Source of the DNA: Thermoleophilia bacterium
GTDB lineage: Bacteria; Actinomycetota; Thermoleophilia; Gaiellales; SKUG01
Direction of reading: 5' to 3'
Assembly: GCA_025964455.1 (NCBI GenBank)
Contig: JAOPYU010000313.1
Location: forward strand, 1 to 6,199
DNA length: 6,199 nucleotides
Part shown: positions 1 through 5,769 of the stretch, piece by piece
Layout of the letters: the number at the start of each line of letters is the position of its first letter
Numbering within the stretch: the first letter of the stretch is position 1
Notes under the pieces: generated by a model
What the model saw: only the letters and a program-made list of their open reading frames with translations
The model's database searches: none
Told to the model about the DNA's origin: nothing
Position numbers and translations under genes: made by a program

Positions 1-888
1 GGCGTGCTGCGCGAGGAGGAGGGCGACGAGGCCGCCAACCGCTTCCGCCGCTGGACGATCCTCAAGCGCAAGGACATCCCGATCATCATGCTGGTGGGCG
101 GTACCGCGGGCTCCGGCAAGAGCACCGTCGCCCAGCAGGTCGCGACCCGCCTCGGCATCACGCGCGTCACGAGCACCGACCTGATCCGCCAGGTCATGCG
201 CGCCTTCTTCAGCCCCGCCCTCATGCCCGTGCTGCACCACTCCAGCTTCGACGTCCCGGTGGGCGGCCTCGCCCTGCCCGGCGACGCCGGCAACTCGGAC
301 CTCGGCCTGCTCGGCTACCTGGAGCAGTCGCGCCAGGTCTGCGTCGGCGTCGACGCGATCCTCGAGCGCTCCGAGCGCGAGCGCGTGTCGACCCTGATCG
401 AAGGCGTGCACCTGGTCCCCGGGCTGCTCGAGCCGGTCGACGTGAGCCGATCTGCAGTGATCGAGACGGTCGTCTACATCGAGGACGAGCAGACCCATCG
501 CGCGCACTTCACGATGCGCGGCATGCAGACCGACGGTTCACGGCCGGTCGACCACTACCTGCGCAGCTTCGAGCGCATCCGCCAGATCCAGGAGTACCTC
601 GTGGAGCAGGCCGAGCGCCGCGGCGTGGCGGTGGTGGAGAACACCTACCTCGACGAGACCGTGCGCCGCCTCGTGGACCACACCCTCGATGTCGTCGAGC
701 GCGTCGCCCGCGAGCGTGATGCAGTGGCGCAGGCCACCGCAGCTGCGGTCGACGGCGGCGGCGCATCGGCGCCCCAGCCCGGGATCGGCTCCAGCGAGGT
801 GCCGCTCGAGGCTGCCGCACAGGCGCTGTCGGTGGAGCTCGGCGCGGGATTCGAGCTGCCGGGAGGCAGCGGTCGCATCACCCCCTGA
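1..888 (+). CDS. 2-phosphoglycerate kinase-like P-loop kinase, 5' end missing
   Basis: The reading frame is already open at base 1, so the true start lies outside the window; the GTG at 4-6 need not be the start. Counting that GTG as residue 1, a Walker A loop (GTAGSGKS, 33-40) follows a hydrophobic strand, IEGVHLVPG lies near 132-140, and a conserved helical stretch (FERIRQIQEYL) near 189-199 precedes VENTYLDETV. These are hallmarks of 2-phosphoglycerate kinases, which phosphorylate 2-phosphoglycerate to 2,3-bisphosphoglycerate with ATP; in methanogens this feeds cyclic 2,3-diphosphoglycerate synthesis. The first 20 or so residues (EEEGDEAANRFRRW) resemble the end of an ATP-cone domain, known to precede this kinase in archaea, so a regulatory domain is probably cut off. 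After about residue 235 comes an Ala/Gly/Ser/Pro-rich tail that looks disordered. Rho follows on the same strand after about 200 bases. The family call is firm; the physiological substrate in a bacterium is less certain. Confidence 0.85.
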   Translation, partial: GVLREEEGDEAANRFRRWTILKRKDIPIIMLVGGTAGSGKSTVAQQVATRLGITRVTSTDLIRQVMRAFFSPALMPVLHHSSFDVPVGGLALPGDAGNSDLGLLGYLEQSRQVCVGVDAILERSERERVSTLIEGVHLVPGLLEPVDVSRSAVIETVVYIEDEQTHRAHFTMRGMQTDGSRPVDHYLRSFERIRQIQEYLVEQAERRGVAVVENTYLDETVRRLVDHTLDVVERVARERDAVAQATAAAVDGGGASAPQPGIGSSEVPLEAAAQALSVELGAGFELPGGSGRITP

Positions 889-922
889 TCGGTCCGTCCA
901 TGCCTGCATCGCATTCGTGCGG

Positions 923-928
923 TATAGT
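923..928 (+). promoter_or_regulatory. Possible -10 element upstream of rho
   Basis: TATAGT matches the TANNNT pattern of a primary sigma -10 box and lies in the gap after the kinase stop. No good -35 hexamer lies 17 bases upstream. Transcription would begin near 935 and give a leader of about 150 nt before rho, which fits the known autoregulation of rho through its leader in other bacteria. The promoter role is inference from one hexamer. Confidence 0.4.
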
Positions 929-997
929 GGATGCAGGTCGTCCAGCAGCACCACCACCGCGTCCCGCTCGGGGCTCGGCACGCCGGACCGCCTTCCA

Positions 998-1017
998 CGC
1001 CACCGATTCCGGTGGTG
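998..1017 (+). promoter_or_regulatory. Hairpin in the rho leader
   Basis: CCACCG (1000-1005) pairs perfectly with CGGTGG (1010-1015) around the loop ATTC. A G-U pair and a C-G pair extend the stem to 998-1017. No T tract follows, so it is not a classical intrinsic terminator. It could be a structural element of the rho leader or a protein-binding dyad. Its core is almost identical to a sequence just after the rho stop codon. Confidence 0.4.
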
Positions 1018-1069
1018 GTCCCCAGCCCTCGCCGACGTGTCGTCGCGGACCGGGATCCAACTTTTCAGC

Positions 1070-1076
1070 GGAGGAG
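1070..1076 (+). promoter_or_regulatory. Ribosome binding site that sets the rho start
   Basis: GGAGGAG lies 10 bases before the ATG at 1087 and is the strongest Shine-Dalgarno sequence in the window. It supports the ATG at 1087 over the in-frame ATGs at 931, which has no such site, and 1093, which is 16 bases away. Confidence 0.75.
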
Positions 1077-1086
1077 ACCCGCAGGC

Positions 1087-2430
1087 ATGAACATGCTGTC
1101 CGATTACGACGTCACGGACGAGTACGAGGCTGAGGAAGCCAAGATCCAGCTCGACAAGGCGCACCTCGCCGAGCTCTGGTCACTCGCGGACGAGAAGGAC
1201 ATCGACGACTACCGCACGATGGCCAAGGAGGAGCTCGTCGGCGCCATCTGGCACCGGCACCAGCGCCTCGTCGGCGCGCTCGAGCGCGAGGGCGTGCTCG
1301 ACGTGCTGCCCGACGGCTTCGGCTTCCTGCGCGGCAAGAACTACAACTCGACGCCGTCGGACGTGTACGTCTCGCAGCAGCTGATCAAGCAGTTCCGGCT
1401 GCGCCGCGGCGACTGGATCACGGGCGAGATCCGCGAGCAGAAGGCGACGGACAAGTTCCCGGCGCTCGCCAAGATCTACACGGTCAACGGGGCCAATCCG
1501 CAGGACATGCTCCACCGGGTCCGCTTCGAGAACCTGACGCCGCTGTTCGCCGACGAGCGGCTGCGCCTGGAGACCGAGGCCAACAAGGGTCGCCAGGCCG
1601 GGCTCACCGCCCGCGTGATCGACCTGGTCGCCCCGATCGGCAAGGGCCAGCGCGGGCTCATCGTGTCGCCGCCGAAGGCCGGCAAGACGATGGTGCTCAA
1701 GGCGATCGCCGACTCCATCGCGGAGAACAACCCCGAGTCGCACATCATCTGCCTGCTGGTGGACGAGCGCCCCGAGGAAGTCACCGAGATGCAGCGAAGC
1801 GTCGACGGCGAGGTCGTGTTCTCGACCTTCGACCAGCACGCGACGAGCCACATCCAGGTCACCGAGCTCGTGCTCGACCGCTGCAAGCGGCTCGTGGAGC
1901 TCGGCACCGACGTGGTGGTGCTGCTCGACTCGATCACGCGCCTGGCGCGTGCCTACAACCTCGGCGCGCCCGCGAGCGGCAAGATCCTCTCCGGTGGTGT
2001 CGATGCCGGTGCGCTGTACCCGCCGAAGAAGTTCTTCGGTGCGGCGCGCAACATCGAGAACGGCGGATCGCTGACGATCCTCGCCACGGCGCTGGTCGAT
2101 ACCGGTTCCACGATGGACCAGGTCATCTTCGAGGAGTTCAAGGGCACCGGCAACATGGAGCTGCGCCTCGACCGCAAGCTCGCCGACAAGCGCATCTTCC
2201 CGGCCATCAACATCGCCGGCGGCACCGGCACGCGTCGCGAGGAGTTCCTCATGGAGCCGGCAGAGGCCGTGCTCGTGTGGAAGCTGCGCACCGTGCTGCA
2301 CCAGCTCGATCCGCCGGCGGCGCTCGAGCTGCTCCTGAGCAAGCTCAAGGACGTGCCCACCAACGCGCAGTTCCTCAACGCGATCGGCAAGAACCAGGCA
2401 GCCCGCCAGGCTGCCGGCAACATGGGCTAG
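1087..2430 (+). CDS. rho: Transcription termination factor Rho
   Basis: Rho is a hexameric RNA-dependent ATPase and translocase that binds nascent RNA and releases RNA polymerase. The 447-residue protein is complete. An acidic N-terminus (1-23) is followed by the helical Rho_N region (about 24-60), then the cold-shock-like RNA-binding domain with DGFGFLR (76-82) and DVYVS. The ATPase core has Walker [13 protein letters not shown] (190-201), [11 protein letters not shown] with likely catalytic E227, Walker B ending LLDS (D281), a Q-loop region [21 protein letters not shown] with 302-313 at its start, an R-loop [10 protein letters not shown] (379-388) and a likely arginine finger R401. All key residues seen in E. 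coli Rho (419 residues) appear present. The long Arg/Asp/Gly-rich insertion of many actinobacterial Rho proteins is absent. The ATG at 1087 is chosen for the GGAGGAG site; a 52-codon in-frame extension to 931 is open but Pro/Arg-rich and unlike Rho. Probably transcribed from its own leader promoter. Confidence 0.98.
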   Translation: MNMLSDYDVTDEYEAEEAKIQLDKAHLAELWSLADEKDIDDYRTMAKEELVGAIWHRHQRLVGALEREGVLDVLPDGFGFLRGKNYNSTPSDVYVSQQLIKQFRLRRGDWITGEIREQKATDKFPALAKIYTVNGANPQDMLHRVRFENLTPLFADERLRLETEANKGRQAGLTARVIDLVAPIGKGQRGLIVSPPKAGKTMVLKAIADSIAENNPESHIICLLVDERPEEVTEMQRSVDGEVVFSTFDQHATSHIQVTELVLDRCKRLVELGTDVVVLLDSITRLARAYNLGAPASGKILSGGVDAGALYPPKKFFGAARNIENGGSLTILATALVDTGSTMDQVIFEEFKGTGNMELRLDRKLADKRIFPAINIAGGTGTRREEFLMEPAEAVLVWKLRTVLHQLDPPAALELLLSKLKDVPTNAQFLNAIGKNQAARQAAGNMG

Positions 2431-2437
2431 GCACACC

Positions 2438-2486
2438 GATTTCGGTGACGTCAGCCGTGCGTGCGCCGGCCACGGTCACCGAAATC
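2438..2486 (+). terminator. Perfect 12-bp inverted repeat after rho; terminator-like or attenuator
   Basis: GATTTCGGTGAC (2438-2449) is the exact reverse complement of GTCACCGAAATC (2475-2486), with 25 bases between the arms that can form a further short helix (CCGTG with CACGG). It begins 7 bases after the rho stop. No T tract follows, so it may act in Rho-dependent termination, protect the 3' end, or partly attenuate read-through into the next gene. The left arm overlaps a smaller dyad, CACCGATTTCGGTG (2434-2447), which could instead be a protein-binding site. Confidence 0.6.
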
Positions 2487-2612
2487 ACGCGGCGCGACCC
2501 AGGGCCACACGCGGCCCGCGGCGCGGCCGCCGTGGACCCGGCGGCGCGCGACGCTCGCCTGCGGCCGGTGGATCGTGGATGATCGGATCCCGACGCGTCC
2601 GCGAGGAGCCAC

Positions 2613-3089
2613 ATGCACGTTGCATCGACCACCCCCAGCGCCGCTGCTGCCGCCATCGCGGCGAAGCCCGCCGCGCCTGCTCCCAAGGTGGATGCGCCGG
2701 CGTTCACCGGCGGCATCGACTTCGCGGGCGCCGGGCGCTTCAAGCAGTTCGCCGCGCATGCGACCGACGTGGTCTACGGCCCGGCCGATGGCTATGCGGG
2801 GCTGCAGGAGGCGATCGACGCCGTCACCTTCCTGACCATCGGCGCCCGCGAGACGGCTGCCGGCATCTTCGAGCGCGACGGACGCTTCCACGCCCGCAAG
2901 CTCGACAACGCGGTGACGTTCTCGAGCGGCGCGACCTGGAAGGGTGCATGGCGCCTGGAGCAGTTCCCCGCCGACCTCGAGCTGATCGATGGTTCCGCCA
3001 AGGGCACGACCACGCGAGCCGCCGAGCTGGTCGCCGTGGTCGACGGTGCACAGCGCCACGACGTGAGCACCCTGCCCGTCGCGACGTGA
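2613..3089 (+). CDS. Hypothetical protein, 158 residues, no family recognised
   Basis: I do not recognise this protein. The ATG at 2613 follows GAGGAG (2603-2608) by 4 bases. Residues 1-30 are Ala/Pro/Thr-rich with few charges, probably a flexible linker; with no basic N-terminus or long hydrophobic core this is not a convincing signal peptide. Residues from about 31 on look like a folded soluble domain with alternating hydrophobic positions and many aromatic and charged residues (for example GLQEAIDAVTFLTIGARETA, then short strands containing FERDGRFHARKL and WKGAWRLEQF). There is no cysteine and no transmembrane segment. Third codon positions are mostly G/C, supporting a real gene. It lies 182 bases after rho with no TANNNT hexamer between, so it may depend on read-through from rho or on a non-standard promoter. 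The stop is 22 bases before sufT. Function unknown. Confidence 0.75.
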   Translation: MHVASTTPSAAAAAIAAKPAAPAPKVDAPAFTGGIDFAGAGRFKQFAAHATDVVYGPADGYAGLQEAIDAVTFLTIGARETAAGIFERDGRFHARKLDNAVTFSSGATWKGAWRLEQFPADLELIDGSAKGTTTRAAELVAVVDGAQRHDVSTLPVAT

Positions 3090-3095
3090 CGCGCG

Positions 3096-3104
3096 TGCTA
3101 GCCT
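3096..3104 (+). promoter_or_regulatory. Extended -10 promoter of sufT, leaderless
   Basis: TGC followed by TAGCCT (3099-3104) forms an extended -10, ending 7 bases before the ATG at 3112. With the usual 6-7 base spacing, transcription would start at or next to the A of the start codon. No Shine-Dalgarno sequence lies in the 22-base gap. No convincing -35 is visible. Confidence 0.6.
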
Positions 3105-3111
3105 TTCCCGC

Positions 3112-3429
3112 ATGACCACTGAACCGATGCCATCCGAGGAAGCCGTCTACGACGCACTGCGCCAGGTCGAGGACCCGGAGCTGGGCATGGACGTGGTCGA
3201 GATCGGCCTCGTCTACGACGTCACCTTCCCGAAGCCCGGCACCGTGAAGGTGTCCTACTCGCTCACGTCGCCCGCCTGCCCGGCCGGCCCGGAGATCACG
3301 CAGGGGATGGTGGACACCGTCCGCGCCCTGCCCGGCGTCGAGACCGTCGAGCCCGAGCTCGTCTGGAGCCCGCCGTGGACTCCCGACCGCATGAGCGATG
3401 ACGCCAAGTTCATCTTGGGAATCGGCTGA
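3112..3429 (+). CDS. SufT/MIP18-type (DUF59) iron-sulfur assembly protein
   Basis: This 105-residue protein has the defining features of the MIP18/DUF59 family, which includes SufT and PaaD-like proteins: an N-terminal helix ending in DPELGMDVVEIGLV (21-34), a strand of the form VKVSYSLTSPACP with the conserved Cys56, and a C-terminal VWSPPWTPDRMSDDAK (84-99). The family acts in the cytoplasm in maturation or repair of Fe-S proteins; Cys56 is the usual conserved functional residue. The length is normal for a single-domain member. No sufB, sufC, sufD, sufS or sufU gene is adjacent, so it is not in a suf operon within this window. Translation appears leaderless, from a -10 seven bases before the ATG. 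The stop codon lies inside a hairpin. The family is certain; whether it is the SufT orthologue or a paralogue is not decided here, so no symbol is given. Confidence 0.92.
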   Translation: MTTEPMPSEEAVYDALRQVEDPELGMDVVEIGLVYDVTFPKPGTVKVSYSLTSPACPAGPEITQGMVDTVRALPGVETVEPELVWSPPWTPDRMSDDAKFILGIG

Positions 3430-3445
3430 CGACTTCGTCGTCAGC
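3425..3445 (+). terminator. 8-bp perfect hairpin overlapping the sufT stop codon
   Basis: GCTGACGA (3425-3432) pairs with TCGTCAGC (3438-3445) around CTTCG. The stem includes the TGA stop of sufT at 3427-3429. No T tract follows. It probably ends or protects the sufT transcript, and is the first of several adjacent hairpins. Confidence 0.6.
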
Positions 3446-3460
3446 GCACCGCTGTGCGCT
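3443..3460. terminator. 7-bp perfect hairpin
   Basis: AGCGCAC (3443-3449) pairs with GTGCGCT (3454-3460) around CGCT. It shares three bases with the end of the preceding hairpin, so the two cannot both be fully formed. It can form on either strand and so could serve either convergent gene. Confidence 0.5.
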
Positions 3461-3463
3461 GCT

Positions 3464-3481
3464 GCGCGGCATTCGCCGCGC
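3464..3481. terminator. 7-bp all-GC perfect hairpin
   Basis: GCGCGGC (3464-3470) pairs with GCCGCGC (3475-3481) around ATTC. It is a very stable stem on either strand, located 3 bases after the previous hairpin, with no T tract. Confidence 0.5.
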
Positions 3482-3514
3482 CGATTCCCTGCGATAGCGA
3501 GGGCCTTCCACTCG

Positions 3515-3537
3515 GTCATTCGAGCAAGCTCGATGAC
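3515..3537. terminator. Bulged hairpin near the 3' end of the dehydrogenase gene
   Basis: GTCA (3515-3518) and TCGAGC (3520-3525) pair with GCTCGA (3528-3533) and TGAC (3534-3537), leaving T3519 bulged. The right arm can instead pair further along: GATGACG (3532-3538) with CGTCATC (3554-3560). Read on the minus strand it lies just past the dehydrogenase stop, so it may terminate that transcript. Confidence 0.45.
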
Positions 3538-3569
3538 GCTCGCTCCAGTTCCTCGTCATCCTGGTCGGG

Positions 3570-4655
3570 TCAGCCGGCGACGCGGATGACGACCTTGCCG
3601 ACCTGCGTGCCTGACTCCAGGTGGCGGTGGGCCTGCGCGATGTCGTCCAGATCGAACACGGTGTCCACGCGCGGCGCGATCTCGTGTCGGGTCATGAAGG
3701 CGAGCAGTGCTTCGACGTCGCCGCGCGAGGCGATGGTCGAGCCGAGCATCGACAGCTGCTTCCAGAACAGTCGCGTGATGAAGGCCCGCGGCATCGGCCC
3801 GGTGGAGGCGCCGCACGTCACGTAGCGGCCGCCGCGTCGCAGGGCGAGCATGCTCGGCTCCCACGCGACCTTGCCGAGGTGGTCGAAGGCCACGTCGACG
3901 CCGTCACCACCCGTGAGGCGCTCGACCGCAGCGACGACGATGTCGCCGGAATCCTCGCCGGTACCGGTGACGATCACGTGGTCGGCGCCGAGCTCGCGCA
4001 GCTCTGCGACCTTGTCCTCGGTGCGGGTCGTGGCGATCGTCTCGATGCCGGACGCGCGGCACAGTGCGAGCGCCGCCGTGCCGACGCCGCTCGAAGCGCC
4101 CCACACGAGCACGCGCTCGTCCGGGCGCACCTGCGCGCGCGTGAAGAGCATGCGCCACGTCGTCGCGAAGGTGAGCATGAAGGCCGCGGCCTGGGCGTCG
4201 TCCAGGTGCGCCGGCGCGGGGTGCACGCAGATCGCCGGCACGACCACCGCGCCGGCGTGGGTCCCCGACACGTGTTCGCCGAGCACGCGGAAGTCGGGGC
4301 AGAGCGAGGTCTCGCCGGTCGCGCACGCGCGGCATGCACCGCAGCTGGCGCCCGGGTCGACCACGACGCGTGCGCCGGCCGCGAGTCCGCGTACCACGAG
4401 GGTCGCCTCGGCACCGGGACCGAACGCGTCGACGGTGCCGCATGCATCTGCGCCGGTGATGCGCGGCTTGGGGACGCTTGGCAGGCCCTTGCGGATCCAC
4501 ACGTCCAGGTGGTTGAGCGACGCATGAGAGACACGGATGCGCACTTCGCCCACGCCAGGCTCGGGCAGCGGCTCGTCGCGCACGGCCAGCGCCGTCTCCG
4601 GATCACCCTCGTCCACGAGCACCGCGGCTCGCATCGTGTTCGTCTGCGTCGGCAT
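3570..4655 (-). CDS. Medium-chain dehydrogenase/reductase (zinc-type alcohol dehydrogenase or quinone reductase-like)
   Basis: This 361-residue NAD(P)H-dependent oxidoreductase has a GroES-like N-terminal domain and a Rossmann domain with nucleotide-binding GASSGVG (186-192). A structural zinc lobe is intact: Cys105, Cys108, Cys111 and Cys119, in the spacing C-x2-C-x2-C-x7-C. The catalytic zinc ligands of classical alcohol dehydrogenases are not: the usual GICGTD is SLNHLD (Asn48 for Cys), the usual GHE is GAD (69-70), and no cysteine lies near 160. This points to a quinone reductase or enoyl reductase-like chemistry rather than zinc-dependent alcohol oxidation; the substrate cannot be read from sequence. 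The start at 4655 is preferred over open frame to 4766 and over the in-frame ATG at 4634 because TATCGT lies 6 bases before it, a leaderless promoter arrangement, and because the upstream extension would run into queG. It is divergent from queG and convergent with sufT. Confidence 0.9.
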   Translation of the reverse strand: MPTQTNTMRAAVLVDEGDPETALAVRDEPLPEPGVGEVRIRVSHASLNHLDVWIRKGLPSVPKPRITGADACGTVDAFGPGAEATLVVRGLAAGARVVVDPGASCGACRACATGETSLCPDFRVLGEHVSGTHAGAVVVPAICVHPAPAHLDDAQAAAFMLTFATTWRMLFTRAQVRPDERVLVWGASSGVGTAALALCRASGIETIATTRTEDKVAELRELGADHVIVTGTGEDSGDIVVAAVERLTGGDGVDVAFDHLGKVAWEPSMLALRRGGRYVTCGASTGPMPRAFITRLFWKQLSMLGSTIASRGDVEALLAFMTRHEIAPRVDTVFDLDDIAQAHRHLESGTQVGKVVIRVAG

Positions 4656-4661
4656 GCGGCG

Positions 4662-4667
4662 ACGATA
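4662..4667 (-). promoter_or_regulatory. -10 element of the dehydrogenase gene, leaderless
   Basis: Read on the minus strand, TATCGT is followed by CGCCGC and the ATG at 4655. The 6-base spacing puts the transcription start at or beside the start codon. A weak -35 candidate, GTCCCA, lies 17 bases upstream (4690-4685) and overlaps the -10/start region of queG. Confidence 0.6.
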
Positions 4668-4679
4668 CCCAACCGGCTC

Positions 4680-4685
4680 TATGCT
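4680..4685 (+). promoter_or_regulatory. -10 element of queG, leaderless
   Basis: TATGCT is followed by GGGACAC and the ATG at 4693. The 7-base spacing fits transcription starting at the start codon. No Shine-Dalgarno is present. The -35 position falls over the start of the divergent dehydrogenase gene and has no recognisable hexamer. Confidence 0.6.
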
Positions 4686-4692
4686 GGGACAC

Positions 4693-5769
4693 ATGACCGG
4701 CCCGTCGATCCCGAATCCGCGCATCGATACCCGTGCGCTGCGCGAGCTGGCGCTCGGGCTCGGCATCGACGAGCTCGGGGTCTGCCACGCCGAACCCTAC
4801 GAGCGTGCCGAGGCCGCGATCCGCGATCGCCGCGCACGCGGCAAGTTCGCCGACCTGCGATTCACGATGGCCCGCCCGGAGGTGAGCTGTCACCCTGAGG
4901 GGCTCGTCGACGGGGCACTGAGCGTGGTGAGCGCAGCACTCTGCTACTGGCGACCGGACGCCCCCGAGCCCGATGACGACGCGCCTCGTGGGCGCCTCGC
5001 GCGCTACACGCGCGATGACGCGTACGTCGCGCTCGGCGAGCGCCTCGAGCAGCTCGCCGGGGTGCTGCGCGAGGCCGGCTTCGAGGCCCGCGTGCTGGTG
5101 GACTCGAACGACCACGTCGATCGCGAGGCCGCCATCCGCAGCGGCGTCGGCTTCTCGGGCAAGCACACCAACGTGATCACCCGCCGCGTCGGCAGCTGGG
5201 TGGTGCTCGGCACCCTCGTCACGAGCGCCGACCTGGAGCCCACCCCGCCGATGCGTCCCGGCTGCGGCACCTGCACCGCCTGCATCGACGCCTGCCCGAC
5301 CGACGCGCTCATCGACGTCGCTGGCGGCGAGCTCGACGCCACCCGGTGCATCACGTACTGGACCCAGTCGCGTCACTCGATCCCGACCGACGTCCGCGAC
5401 GCCATGGGCGACCTCGCGTACGGGTGCGACATCTGCCAGGACGCCTGTCCGTGGAATCGCGGGGTCGAGGCGCGCCGCGCCGACCTCGACCCGGCAACGG
5501 GGACCGTCGACCTGGTCCGCTGGCTCGAGGCACCCGACGACGAGCTCGACGACGAGTGGCAGCGGCTCTTCGTCCCCAGGCGCAAGATGCGCTACCTGCG
5601 CCGCAACGCGATCGTGGCGATCGGCAACTCGGGGCGCGAACAGGACGCGGCGCTCATCGCGCCCTACCTGGAATCTCCCGACGCGCTCCTTCGCGAGCAC
5701 GCCGCGTGGGCGCTCAGGACGCTTGGAGGTCCGATCGCGGCTCGGGCTCTTCGCGCCGCACGTTCATGA
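4693..5769 (+). CDS. queG: Epoxyqueuosine reductase QueG
   Basis: QueG reduces epoxyqueuosine to queuosine at the wobble position of tRNAs with GUN anticodons, using cobalamin and two [4Fe-4S] clusters. The 358-residue protein has the N-terminal cobalamin-binding region typical of the family, with VDSNDHVDREAA around Asp137 (probably the catalytic Asp described in E. coli QueG) and GFSGKHTN just after. Cluster ligands are C191, C194, C197 and C201 (CxxCxxCxxxCP), C219 (RCITYWT), and C245, C248, C252 (CDICQDACPWNRG): eight cysteines, enough for two clusters. Residues from about 293 form a HEAT-like repeat (RRNAIVAIGNSG, then REHAAWALRTLGG), the tRNA-binding tail. The start at 4693 rather than an upstream in-frame ATG at 4537 is chosen because family homology begins here, the leaderless -10 precedes it, and 4537 lies deep inside the divergent gene. 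No other queuosine gene is in the window. The 3' end overlaps a small minus-strand gene by 56 bases. Confidence 0.95.
   Translation: MTGPSIPNPRIDTRALRELALGLGIDELGVCHAEPYERAEAAIRDRRARGKFADLRFTMARPEVSCHPEGLVDGALSVVSAALCYWRPDAPEPDDDAPRGRLARYTRDDAYVALGERLEQLAGVLREAGFEARVLVDSNDHVDREAAIRSGVGFSGKHTNVITRRVGSWVVLGTLVTSADLEPTPPMRPGCGTCTACIDACPTDALIDVAGGELDATRCITYWTQSRHSIPTDVRDAMGDLAYGCDICQDACPWNRGVEARRADLDPATGTVDLVRWLEAPDDELDDEWQRLFVPRRKMRYLRRNAIVAIGNSGREQDAALIAPYLESPDALLREHAAWALRTLGGPIAARALRAARS

Noticed and set aside
931..1086. In-frame extension of rho to the ATG at 931
   Set aside because: The 52 extra codons encode a Pro/Arg/His-rich stretch unlike Rho, no ribosome binding site precedes 931, and the possible -10 at 923-928 is too close upstream. 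A strong Shine-Dalgarno marks 1087.
1180..2436. 418-codon open frame on the minus strand across rho
   Set aside because: It mirrors a certain rho gene. Its product is rich in Arg, Glu, His, Leu and Val with no recognisable domain, the usual shadow frame in GC-rich DNA.
4537..4692. Upstream in-frame start for queG
   Set aside because: The extra 52 residues are Ser/Thr/Arg-rich, lie antisense to the dehydrogenase coding sequence, and precede the point where QueG similarity begins.
3621..4898. 425-codon open frame on the plus strand across the dehydrogenase and the start of queG
   Set aside because: It spans two well-supported genes in other frames and its product is Arg/Ala/His-rich without any domain.
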